From Plazaster borealis (Eukaryota; Echinodermata; Asteroidea; Forcipulatida; Labidiasteridae): a stretch of 64,000 nucleotides of DNA. A model generated the notes under the pieces. That model did not search any database, had not been told where the DNA came from, and saw only the letters and a list, made by a program, of their open reading frames with translations. Of this stretch, positions 32,301 to 40,500 are shown in pieces (within the stretch, counting starts at the first letter, position 1; each line of letters begins with the position of its first letter). The position numbers were made by a program, and so were the translations under genes. The stretch is from the NCBI GenBank assembly GCA_021014325.1, contig CM037473.1:6389501-6453500 (forward strand), given 5' to 3'.

Positions 32301-34093
32301 AAAATTAATAGCAAATTTGATTGAGACGTTCAATTCAACACCACCAATCATAGCCATCACCACTTTTCATCATCAACATCTTCTGATCCAGCTTCGACAT
32401 CTTCACATCTCCGACTCGTTTCAGCTTTGATGTGCACGTTTACACCTCTTAATGAGCTTATTTATACGGGCAGTTGATAACTGCGACACTTGCATTTTGG
32501 GAGTTGGACACTCTACTCATGTGGTTAAAGATCTCCTTTGCAAATTCTCAAAAGAATGCTCCATTTGGAGCAGTGCAAATGCTAGATCTGACCTCCGCTG
32601 TAGCTTATTTTTAAAGCGAGGTGGGCACTTAAATCATGATAATGCTCATGATGATACCCTTCTAAATCTGCCTCGCTAATAATAGCGAATGCTCTATCAT
32701 GATACCATAATGAGAGGTTTGAAGCAAGGAGGGAATAATGCTTGGTGCCTCGCTTATAACCTACGATGGCTATGGGAAACGACTCAGGGTGCAAAGCACA
32801 TAGAATTATTTGCCTTCTGCCTTTTGTAACTTGTGAAGTCAAGTCCTTGAGTCTATTGGCGACATCTTTGATAAGATGTGCTGCACTGGGTAGGCTACAT
32901 CTTTGATAAAGGCTTTCCATCAAACGCCTACAGATAAGGTTACACCTTTACCTAGGACACCTTGCATTCTTCTATATTTAATGATCAACACCGACTGCAA
33001 AAGTGCCTAGGAGAAGTCCGTCGCAACCCTCCTTGGGATTACTGAAGACAAACTTCTATTTGTGGTGATGAACTGATGGCATCAACATATCTACCCAAGA
33101 AGTATTTAATTTCAGCTAAGCATGTTGATCTGTGGACAACATTTCACATTACAGAGTTCTAAGCCCTTTGGATTTTTCATTTACAAGGCGTAGTAATAAC
33201 GCTTCTTTTGATGCGCATCTTCTTGATGATAGAGCGGTGACTGCTCTTTATTCCGACACCCCTATGTTCCAACAACCTTGTGTTCCGAAAACCCCAGAAT
33301 GATTAACTTGCTAGGTTTAGAGTTAGGGTTAAGATTAGGAAAATACACAGGGGTGTCTGAACTTAGGGGTGTCGAAACATACAGGGATCAACAGAACATA
33401 GGGGTGTAACAGAAAGAGCCAGTAGCGTCTAAACGTGCAAAACACGACTGTCCTCCAATCATTGTCAATGTTCAGGGACATGTGTATTTGGTTGTTGAGT
33501 ACTCCTAGTCCTAGAAATATGAGGTTCGTTCTCCAAGGAGACGATAGCTGGACGAACCTCTAGCCCAGGTTGGACTCCTCCGTTGCATAGTGGCACTGAC
33601 TGACGTCCTACCAGGGCTAGACGAACCTCATAGTTTTAGGAGTAGTCGTTGAGCATTTAATTTTTAAATTGACCTTAACAACAGCTGACACAAAAAGTGC
33701 TAAGCTAACCACTGCCAACATTTTGATTCTGAACGGACAACTTTGTAAACACTATTTTCACCTCCTGAAATGGAGGTGTGCAGTTGCCTTCTTTTCTGAG
33801 TTGAGTTTTCTTAACACCTCAAGAGATGAACATGCAAAGAAAACAAGTTATTTATTCTGCAGACATTTTGTTTCATCTATCTATGATCTATTCTATTCCA
33901 TTCAGTATTCAATTTCAATTCATACTAAATTAATTGTGATTGCCTGTACAGTGTAGCTGTAGGGTTTATTATTGTAATATTTAATTTATACAAATTGTAC
34001 AAGCTTACGCACTTTTATCTTAGGCAAAGCATTGTTGGTAGTTATCTCATTGACATTGCTTGATGTCTCTGCTTGATCATTGCTTTGCTCCAT
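14240..34093 (-). CDS. MAPKAPK5: MAPK-activated protein kinase 5 (MK5/PRAK), complete
   Basis: Twelve exons, minus: 34093-34013, 31733-31515, 27892-27755, 25183-25094, 24036-23941, 22758-22678, 21626-21439, 19665-19545, 18585-18461, 16803-16685, 15399-15295, 14334-14240. They sum to 1,458 nt, 485 residues plus TAA; human MK5 is 473. All boundaries are GT-AG and every phase fits. MK5 is a Ser/Thr kinase activated by p38 and atypical ERK3/ERK4, shuttling between nucleus and cytoplasm. Visible: glycine loop [12 protein letters not shown]-type Lys66 (YALKIL), HRDLKPEN (Asp163), DFG (Asp184), activation-loop Thr197 in [14 protein letters not shown] (the MK5-specific VAPQ), WSLGVIIY, and a C-terminal [10 protein letters not shown] matching the MK5 nuclear localisation region. 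The tail ends [15 protein letters not shown]. It is head-to-head with USP30. Introns are large and full of repeats. Confidence 0.97.
15441..15745. repeat. Tandem duplication, 160-bp period
   Basis: TCAAAGTGTTTATCATTGAA…GGTTTGTCACAGTT…CTGGTTGTATTTGCTCATTT occurs at 15441 and again at 15601 with few differences. It lies in intron 10 of MAPKAPK5 just upstream of exon 11 on the transcribed strand. Confidence 0.9.
16100..16345 (+). mobile_element. Retroelement 3' tail (AGAAACACTCTGCTT…GATCGAAATG family)
   Basis: A pyrimidine-rich stretch (CTAGCCCCTTCCCTCTACAC … GTTCATCCCTTGCTTTTTCT) is followed by TTTGAGAAACACTCTGCTTGGATCGAAATG. The same order recurs at 31970-32215 (AGAAAGACTCTGCTAGGGTCGAAACGTC) and inverted at 20995-21340. 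Such GACTCTGCTAGGGTCGAAACG tails are typical of retroelement 3' regions in marine invertebrates. The long open frame over it (16010-16645) reads as this repeat and not as a gene. Confidence 0.6.
17299..18368. mobile_element. hAT-superfamily DNA transposon with 8-bp TSD
   Basis: The element spans 17307-18360 (1,054 bp). Terminal inverted repeats are CAGTGGCATCACCAGA and, at the right end read inverted, CAGTGGCGTAACTAGA (13 of 16 match). It is flanked by a perfect 8-bp duplication TGGATCCT at 17299-17306 and 18361-18368. CAGTGGC-type ends plus 8-bp TSD are diagnostic of hAT. Subterminal poly-C/G tracts are inverted too. An internal plus-strand frame at 17719-17961 begins [16 protein letters not shown] and is acidic ([15 protein letters not shown]); it may be an N-terminal transposase exon relic. 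It sits in intron 9 of MAPKAPK5, about 100 bp past exon 9. Confidence 0.92.
18461..18585 (-). CDS. MAPKAPK5: MAPKAPK5 exon 9, NLS-bearing
   Basis: Acceptor CGTCAG|AAT in phase 0. It encodes [42 protein letters not shown], with donor CTCAG|GTACAT in phase 2, which joins cleanly to exon 10 at an Arg codon. NNPIIRKR corresponds to the MK5 nuclear localisation region. The frame stays open past the donor into the hAT element, but phase rules out that read-through. Confidence 0.93.
18780..18870. repeat. Short direct repeat with retroelement-tail-like motif
   Basis: ATTAAATATATACATCTG-type sequence occurs at about 18785 and 18850 flanking GAAGAAGGTCCGGTCTGGATCGAAAGC, which resembles the GAC…GGTCGAAACG retroelement tail seen elsewhere in this window. 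Confidence 0.4.
20404..20640 (-). mobile_element. tRNA-derived SINE, reversed and degraded
   Basis: GTGTCATGACCGGGATTCGA and the preceding AAGTGTCTTGCCCAAGAACA, CTACCCTCGCAGGTACCCAT and AAAGCATTCCTGAAACATCC blocks match the copies at 47400-47650 and 54090-54358. The GATTCGAA reads as an inverted tRNA B box. Confidence 0.65.
20995..21340 (-). mobile_element. Retroelement 3' tail, reversed copy
   Basis: TGACGTTTCGACCCTAGTAG followed by AGTCTTTCTTGAAGG and, further on, GGGGCTGGTTTGACCACAAG is the reverse complement of the 31970-32215 copy. It lies in MAPKAPK5 intron 7, next to exon 7. Confidence 0.65.
21784..22175. mobile_element. TTAA-flanked MITE, second hairpin family
   Basis: It runs from TTTAAAGGGATTGTATAGG to CCAAACGTATACAGACTCTTTAA. 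It contains GGGGCGGATATGTCCACGCAGG and a hairpin ATCTGAGAAACGTTT…AAACG.TCCTCAGAT. Related copies are at 31063-31430 and 35445-35785, with a partial copy at about 59094-59290. Confidence 0.7.
23237..23405 (-). mobile_element. Reversed SINE (GGGTTTTCAGTCCCTACCTG family)
   Basis: GGGAAAACCCACGCAGTCAG, GTAGGGACTGGATACCCAAT and TTTCAACCGGGGTCCTAGAG are the reverse complement of the copy at 37625-37880, which has GGTTCGAATCCC as a B box. tRNA-like head, non-coding. Confidence 0.75.
23406..23930. repeat. Three tandem copies of a GCTTAAGCAG MITE
   Basis: Units of about 180 bp start near 23408, 23590 and 23771. Each carries CTGCTTAAGCA(G/T)AACATATT, CAGCAAAAATAAGCAGGATA and TTTTGTTGTGCTTTTTGTTC. The third copy ends about 10 bp from MAPKAPK5 exon 5 (donor side). 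It is related to the GGGCCCAATTTCATAG MITE family. Confidence 0.88.
23941..24036 (-). CDS. MAPKAPK5: MAPKAPK5 exon 5, DFG and activation loop
   Basis: It encodes [20 protein letters not shown] and [12 protein letters not shown]. It contains the metal-binding Asp184, the candidate activating Thr197 and the VAPQ that replaces the usual APE in MK5. Phase 0 at both ends. Confidence 0.96.
24786..24917. mobile_element. GGGGTCGATTTCACAAA palindromic MITE
   Basis: Ends GGGGTCGATTTCACAAAACT / TTTGTAAAATCCACCCC. The inner arms TAGGACTAGTCCTA, AAGACTAGTCTTATC and ACTGGTCCTAACTTCAG make it nearly a full-length palindrome. Other copies: 36222-36350, 36353-36497, 37477-37615, 49540-49680. Confidence 0.88.
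25094..25183 (-). CDS. MAPKAPK5: MAPKAPK5 exon 4, catalytic loop
   Basis: It encodes [20 protein letters not shown] then [18 protein letters not shown] carries the catalytic Asp163 and the metal-ligand Asn. Phase 0 at both ends. Confidence 0.96.
25311..26041. mobile_element. DNA transposon with 39-bp perfect terminal inverted repeats
   Basis: The left end begins AACCATTGATCTCTATTATA and continues TTGACTGGATAGGACACGT. The right end is its exact reverse complement, finishing GAGATCAATGGTT at 26041. The 731-bp element has no transposase frame. The interior just inside each end is CG-rich (GGGCGCGTTTGTACACG; ACGCGCGCGTTGACGC). It lies in intron 3 of MAPKAPK5. Superfamily unknown. Confidence 0.88.
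27555..27760. repeat. Tandem repeat (about 76 bp x 3) overlapping a splice donor
   Basis: CCTTCCCCCACCCTGTGTGT followed by C(G/A)CCTGT recurs at about 27590, 27667 and 27743. The last copy overlaps MAPKAPK5 exon 3: its CACCTG is the inverted CAG|GTG donor at 27755/27754. The two distal copies retain the same donor-like bases. Confidence 0.85.
28554..28625 (-). mobile_element. tRNA-like SINE head, reversed
   Basis: Read minus: GGCTAGATGGTTCAGTTGGTAG…GGTTCCAATCC…TCTAGCC, with complementary 7-bp acceptor arms. A second reversed copy is at 43372-43444 and a forward one at about 29108-29180. Flanking AAACCACAAGGGAAA and TTTCCCTTGTGGTTTA blocks recur at each. The anticodon and T arms do not pair well, so it is a SINE and not a working tRNA. 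Confidence 0.75.
29766..30888. mobile_element. Harbinger-like DNA transposon with TTA duplication
   Basis: The left end GGGGCCATTCATAATTGTCG then ATGTTTTTTAAATTTCGAT is repeated inverted at the right end (…AAATTTAAAAAACATCGACA, ATTATGAATGGCCCC). The flank is TTA on both sides, the usual PIF/Harbinger target. The body is 1.1 kb without an intact transposase. The interior 30105-30260 carries a cluster of CGAGTTGG words. Confidence 0.82.
30105..30262 (+). repeat. Degenerate short-period GTCGAGTTGGTAAACG repeat
   Basis: About nine occurrences of (T/A)CGAGTT(G/A)G-like words in 155 bp, spaced about 14-17 bp, each followed by variable A/C-rich bases. It is inside the Harbinger-like element and is probably a subterminal or internal transposase-binding or satellite-like array. 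Confidence 0.6.
31063..31430. mobile_element. TTAA-flanked MITE, second hairpin family
   Basis: Starts TTAAAGGCATCGTACACGTT and ends AATGTGTACGATGTCTTTAA. The body includes CCTGCGTGGACATACCGCTC and AATGAAATTTTCAAAGGTTAG, shared in reverse with 21784-22175. It is in MAPKAPK5 intron 2, about 85 bp from exon 2. Confidence 0.8.
31515..31733 (-). CDS. MAPKAPK5: MAPKAPK5 exon 2, glycine loop and VAIK lysine
   Basis: It begins [20 protein letters not shown] and continues [20 protein letters not shown]. It holds the ATP-binding loop and Lys66, then [15 protein letters not shown] at the donor GAA|GTAAGA. Phase 0 at both ends. Confidence 0.97.
31970..32215 (+). mobile_element. Retroelement 3' tail, forward copy
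   Basis: CTTGTGGTCAAACCAGCCCC, TTCATAGTTTACCCCTTGCT and finally GAGAAAGACTCTGCTAGGGT CGAAACGTC. It matches the other two copies. No reverse transcriptase frame remains. Confidence 0.65.
32450..33010. other. Unassigned block with opposed short open frames
   Basis: A minus frame at 32582-32923 (113 codons, ending NLRPSH-like basic/His-rich sequence with [20 protein letters not shown]) and a plus frame at 32452-32679 ([20 protein letters not shown]) overlap here in MAPKAPK5 intron 1. Composition is less AT-rich than its flanks and no MITE ends are obvious. It could be a decayed mobile-element gene; I do not recognise either product. Confidence 0.25.
33237..33424. mobile_element. CCGACACCCCTATGTTCC foldback element with degenerate TTAGGG
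   Basis: The left ACTGCTCTTTATTCCGACAC then CCCTATGTTCC and the right GAACATAGGGGTGT…AGAAAGAGCCAGT are inverted. The middle holds GAGTTAGGGTTAAGATTAGG. A better copy is at 55984-56144. Confidence 0.75.
34013..34093 (-). CDS. MAPKAPK5: MAPKAPK5 exon 1 (start codon)
   Basis: Minus-strand ATG at 34093 encodes [20 protein letters not shown] and NALPKIK, 27 codons, with donor AAAA|GTGCGT in phase 0. The product then enters exon 2 at TTSIVDDY; vertebrate MK5 has an equivalent short exon ending AIK before ETSI. The match in position and phase makes this start convincing despite low similarity. Confidence 0.85.
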
Positions 34094-34356
34094 TGCACCC
34101 CGGCCTATCTTCCTCTCAGCTGAGGCAACCCCACCACTTCGTCTTCTGTTTGATGCCCTCTTCTATTTTGGGTCAAAGTTCAATTAAATACCCTCACTGG
34201 TCACGCATCTATACTAATGCGTACGGTAGTCAACCATCAGGGTACCATCTGTATGAAACAAAATGGCAGCTCCCATGAGCTAACAAGAAGAGCAGCATCA
34301 CATTGAGCGAAGGATTTCTATGATTTTGTTTCAGTTACTGGACGTCCGAATTGACC
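34094..34356. promoter_or_regulatory. Bidirectional promoter interval between MAPKAPK5 and USP30
   Basis: Only 263 bp separate the two divergent ATGs. There is no TATA box in a fixed position. AAAATGGCAGCTCC at about 34260, on the plus strand, is a YY1-type AANATGGC motif common in shared metazoan promoters. TTTGTTTCAG at 34325-34334 could also be an acceptor, so USP30 may have a further upstream 5' exon. Confidence 0.65.
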
Positions 34357-34501
34357 ATGGTTGATCCAGGATGGAAACTGGTTATTCCGAAGAAGTACCT
34401 GCCGTATTTGGGAGCGGGTGCTGCCGCTGTGGTCACATTTGCCTACATTCTGTGGGGTCCGGATGTCGATCGTAGTTTCAACTCGAGATCTGGATCGAAA
34501 C
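34357..34501 (+). CDS. USP30: USP30 exon 1, membrane anchor
   Basis: The context TTGACCATGG precedes MVDPGWKLVIPKKYLPYLGA. The hydrophobic GAAAVVTFAYILWGP is a single membrane helix, followed by a polar KR-rich turn (SRSGSKR). Donor C|GTAGGG is phase 1 and joins GG of exon 2 to make Arg. Human USP30 has about 15 more residues before the helix; an extra upstream exon is possible. Confidence 0.88.
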
Positions 34502-37500
34502 GTAGGGGGCGCTATATTTTGTTTTACTTTTTACTTTTATTTTCAAGTTTTTTGACTGCCATCTTTTCACTCAATATGATATGACCATTATGGACACAAT
34601 TATATCTGGCTGAAACATACCCCCCCCCCCCCGAAAACTGGATTAAATTATTATGTAAACGCAAAGCATGGAGGGAAAAGTTTTTGCAGCATGCCTCCAA
34701 TTTCTAAGGGATTTATTTGATTTTTTGATGGATGTTGGACTTCATTTCCCTTTTTTTAATATTCCTCGGTAGGAATTGGTAGCTGAAACGCTAAATTTTG
34801 ACCTTTAAAAATGAAAATTCAAGAGCACATTTCACAGCACGGACGGAAATCTTGCGCAAAGTCGCGCACTCGTGCGCAAAGTGACTAAAACAGAGTGTAG
34901 CAAGTAGCGCTGTCAAGACCACCGTAGACCCGAAAATGACTTATTTTTCATGATTTTGACACAATTAGTAGCAGTTCAAAGTGCCTGTGCCTTTCTGTAT
35001 ACATGTACATTCTGTCAACCCTTCTGGACAGGTAAGGATACAATTTGACCTATAAGTGAGATAACTTGGGGGCATGCTGCGGAAAATTTACCGATTCAAT
35101 CTTCCCGATGGTTGAAGTGGATTGAGGGTTAAGATTATTCCGATTTAACTAAGTGTCATCCATTTTTTTGTAAGACTTGTGGATCTGGCTAGATACGAAA
35201 TGCCATTTAATATCAACCCGATAAATCTTATATATCGCCCTCTTTTTGATGCGTAACTTGAGTAGCCGACATTATTTAATGCATAAAATTTCAGGGATTT
35301 TCGACCACTGTTGCGTCAGCTCAGTGGAATGCCTTTCGTTTATCAACCCTCATGTTCTGTCAGTGTTCTAATCCACGCTGTCCCATTATTCTGGGAGGAT
35401 TTGGGGGGAGGGGAGGACTAATAATTGTTATTGTGTTTTAAAATTAAAGGTAGCAGGCCTACCTTTGGTAATTACTCCAAAAATTAATGAACATAGTATG
35501 AAGCACTGCAGCCGTTGATAATAAAACATTTTGAAAAACGATTCCCTTCTAAGGAATGTGGTTTTAGAGAAAGAGACTAAAAAAATAAAATATCAATCTG
35601 AGAAACGTTTTCTCAGATTGTGTATTCCAATTTCAGATTATTCCCCCTGCATGGACATAACCGCTCCAGATTTTCAGCGATATCTCAAAATCGCTTCCAC
35701 TGGTAGTAGTAATTTGCACTGGTTGTAGTTTTATTGTATCGGATTAAAACAATTGAGCGGTTCCATACTTTGCCTTTAAATGATAATTAGACACTAAAGT
35801 GTCCCTAAGTTGTGTAGCCCAGTGACAGGTATTTATAATGGTTTTTTTACAGGGAAAGTTGCAGGACTGGAAAACCTTGGCAACACTTGTTACTTGAACA
35901 CCATTCTACAGAGTCTTGCAGCATGCCCAGGGTTTGTCAAGTGGCTCAGCCGAGCTCTCAGAAGAGGATTCTTCAAAGGGAAACACAATGAACTAGCGTA
36001 CAAGCTCTCAAAGACTATAGAAGGTAATAACAATCTTAATAGGGGCTTCTTATAATACATGTAGCACTCAAATCTGCAACCTCATCTGGTAAAAGGCACA
36101 ATTATATATAGGCCTAAGAGAAACGAAACGTTCTTTAAGGAGATTTTACAATTCAATGGATTTGCCATGGCAACAGCAATGGCTTTTGCCATAGATGTCA
36201 TGATCGAGTTCCAAGGCCCCTGGGGTCGATTTCACAAAACTCTTCCTAACTTAGGTCTAGTCCTAGGCAATGCTAAGAGATAGGGCTAGTCTTAAGTTAC
36301 TGGTCCTAACTTCAGATAAGACTAGTCTTATCTCTTTGTGAAATCGGCCTGGGGGTCGATTTCACAAAACTCTTCCTAACTTAGGACTAGTCCTAGGCAA
36401 TGCTAAGAGATACATGTAGGGCTAGTCTTAAGTTAAGACCAGTTACTGGTCCTAACTTCAGATAAGACTAGTCTTATCTCTTTGTGAAATCGGCCCCAGC
36501 TCATTCAATAGGAGCAGGGCTCGATTTCACAAAGAGTTAAGATTGATCTTAAGTGCAAATCAATCTTAGCTGCTAAGCAAAGTGTGATGTCACAATACAA
36601 ATCACTATGGTAATACTGACAACTCTTCTTAAAGGCATCGTACACGTTTGGTAATTGTCAAAGACCAGTGTTCTCACTTGGTGTATTCCAACATATACAT
36701 AAAATAACAAGCCTGTGAAAATTTGGGCTCAATTGGTCATCGAAGTTGCAAGAAAATGATGGCAGAAAAAACACCCTTGTTGTACAAATTTGTGTGCTTT
36801 CAGATACAGGAATAAAAACTTCTTGCAAGAAGTTTTTATTATTTTAGTGAGAAATTATCTCTTTCTCAAAAACTACGTTACTACAGAGGGAGTCGTTTCC
36901 TACAATGTTTTATACTATCAACAGCTCTCTGTTGCTCGTTACCAAGTCAGTTTTTATGCTAATACCAAACGTGTACGATGCCTCTAAGATGAATCTTAGT
37001 GCTTTGTGAAATTGACCCCAGGTTGTACATTTAAGCAAATTGTTCGTACATAAAATATGTCCAATCATGCTCTATGGTCCAATTGATCTGTATTTATCTT
37101 TAATTTTCGGTAATTCATACAGTTTTACTTTTTGTGGGCATACACATGTAGGGGGGCCTAATGGAATGTATTAATTCAAACTGACTTTAATGAAGAAATA
37201 GTGTTTCACCCATCTTCTGATAAATTAAAAACCAACAGATTTAAAAAGCTGTCATGTATTAATCGTTTTGTACAGTTGTGAATGACTATTCATCAAGCCA
37301 GAGTGGTGCCCAGGTTTATTCTCCCCATGAAGTACTGAATGCATTATACAGGTGTAGTTGGAAGTCTGACAGGGACCAACAGGCAAGTATTAATCAAGAC
37401 TAAAATGATATTGATACATGTTTTATCCAACGCCAGTTTTAGTTTGAAATTGCACAGCTCAAACAATCATCCAGCTGGGGCGATTTCACAAAGAGATACG

Positions 37501-40500
37501 ACTAGTCTTATCTGAAGTTAGGACCAGTAACTGGTCTTAACTTAAGACTAGTCCTATCTCTTAGCATTGCCTAGGACTAGTCCTAAGTTAGGAAGAGTTT
37601 TGTGAAATCGACCCCAGGGCATTTAGCTTGGCTCAGTGGGTTTTTTCCCTGCCTTTCACTTCTGTGGACCCCGGTTCGAATCCCGGACGGGAGCCTTGCG
37701 TGTGGATTGGGTTTTCAGTCCCTACCTGATTGCGTGGGTTTTCCCTATTTTGGATTTTCCTCGCCCATCTAAAACTGAAATCTTCATCATCTTCTGTAAA
37801 TAGGTATCTTCAGGCCTACTGGTCACAGTGGAAGTCAATTTGAGGGGTCCCTTGGTTTCATTACCAGAAAGATATAATCTATTTAGGCCACAGGCCAATT
37901 TCACAAAGCTTGTAAGCAGACATTTTCTGGTTACAGAACGGTCGTTACCTTAGTTTTTCTTTCATAGTGTACCGTTCAGCAAAGCAAAAGGCAAACTAAC
38001 TTGCTAGAGTTTCTTGTAAGCAGATGAGTGATGCAACAATGCAAAGTCTTTGAGAACGCACTCACAACGCTGTCAAATCTTCTTGGTCGTTTGTGAAATA
38101 CACATTTGAGTAGTGCACATTTTTTCTGCTTTAGTAAGCACAAAAACTTGCTAATTGGTAAACAGCTTTATGAAGTTGTTCCCAAGATGTATGCCGGAGC
38201 CTAGTTCCATTAATGTGCTCTCAAATTGTTTGCATTAAGCAAACATTTGTGGGTAACCGGTCTTGCAATCAGCGTCACATTGTTTCAGCTGATAAAAAAT
38301 CATACATTGGTGCAGGGCAAAAGTACCGGTACACATTACATACGCTAAGTAATTTTCAATGATCAAGTAAATTTGTGTGCTTAGCCAGTGTTCTCCCTTA
38401 ACAGTGGTCTGCTGGCCAAATGCCAGTTAAAACACCTAAGGACCAGTCACAATTCACTCCAAGTGGTCCGGCTGGCTAAGTCAGTGTTGAAAAGCATCAC
38501 TATTTCAATTGAAATGTGGACCTGTGAAAAAAGTGATGGACTAGTGAAATGACAAGCTAACTGGTCCTGCTGGCCAGTCACTAAAAAAGTTGAGGGCAAA
38601 CCCTGTTAGCAGTGATATTTAATTGAGTCCTGTCGACCAATTTGATCAGTTCCCACTGATAAATGTTTTCCCTAACCACCATTAAGGTGTTTTCTAAGCA
38701 CCCTGCTAAATGAAACAAAATGGGACAGAGGATTCTGTTGCATAGAATAGACCCCTTGCATTGGCCGCCATCGTTGATTAAAAGTCCACGCGTGAAAGGC
38801 TATCATTGGCTGAGAGTCGTGCGCAGCGGGTACACGCCTGCACATTTCCATTGTTTGTCAACAAAGATGGTGGTCAATGATGTCATGTGCAATCCATCTA
38901 TTGTGAAGTAAACTGGTTTACACCAGCCATGGCACTGGACATTTACTCTGCTAAATGCACCAATATGCATTAAGTTTGCTGTGGATTGGTATTGCACTTG
39001 GACATTCTAAGGCCACGTAGAACCCTGCTAAATGCGGTACAGTGCAACAGAGTATGGGATTTGAATTGACTGCTAATTGTAACAAACTACAACCTTTATC
39101 ATTGGGTGCATTTGGTTGCTTTGGTAGATATAGGGTCAAAGTGGTGGTTTTTGATGGATTTGAAAGGTTTTATGGATTTTCACCAATCAAGACCTACTCT
39201 TTTAATTTTAACCATTTCTCAATATCTTAGGATGCGCATGAATTGTTCCAGTTTCTCTTGTCTGTTTTGGGAGAAGACAAGGAACCAGTTCCTTCCCCAT
39301 TGCCCCTGTGTGATACATCAAGATTCACGGTAAGAAAACCTTTAAAGGGTGGCTCTAATGTCAATTTCAGTTTTGTGATGCACTCATCATCTAATATATA
39401 AAGTCCTTATGAAAGTGGGAACAAAATTACAAGTAAAATGGGTGTAAAATGCCATTGTATAGACCATGTGTTATTTTAACCGTTGTTTACAAAAAAGAGT
39501 AACCTTGGGTAGGCAAATGCAGAGCTGTGGGGACTTTTACACAATGGAACAAAGGTACCCAGAACGTTTTTCTTTGTTAAACTGGGTCCCCACAAGGGAA
39601 TTCTTTAGAAAAGGGAATAAAATAGAACAACAATAGCAGGACCCCACAAACCGGATCCGTAAGGTTGTGTGTATGGGTAGGCATACAAAGAGTTGTGAGG
39701 ACTTTTACACAATGGAACAAAGGTCCCCACAACATGTTTATTTTTATTAAACTGGGTCCCCACAAGGGAATTCTTTAGAAAAGGGAATAATAGAACAACA
39801 ATAGGAAGTCCCCACAACTCTGTGTGCAAAAGATTGTGTGTACATTCCAGGGCCTTTTCTGGTAGGCCAGATGCTACACTTGTCATGTTGGAATTTTTAC
39901 ATTATTTTGTTTGTCAAAATTTCCAACATAAAATTATAAAAATAACTTTCAGTAGATGAGTAGAGTCTTGTATGGGGAAAGCTCACAGCTAACATTGGTA
40001 AAAGACCAGTATCCACACTTGATGTGACCCAGCATCATGAAATAACAAACCTACGAAAGTTTAAACTTGATTGTTCATCAGAGTCATAAGAAAATAGTGA
40101 AATAACAAAACTTCTTTGTTTTCACTGTTTTGGGACTCACATGATCAAAACTAAATGTTTCACTGATTTCTCAAAAATTATAGCTTTAAATATTTTAAAA
40201 GAAGGGTTTCCACAATAACCATCTTTATACCATGTTAGTGCTAATCTTTGAACATTTTTATTTTTAATCTTGCCAATGTTGTGCAAGGATTGCTTGAGGG
40301 CTAATAACGGCAATACTCTACATTGATTTTTATGATTGATATAATTTGCTCGTATGCCATATGTATGTTGACAGCACTATCTACTTTTGAAATGTTCAAC
40401 AAAATGCAGACATGACCTAGAATATTTCGTTTTAGTGAAATAAGCACCCAATTTCACAGAGCATGTAGAGGTTTTAAACACACAATTTTGATTAAAAAAA

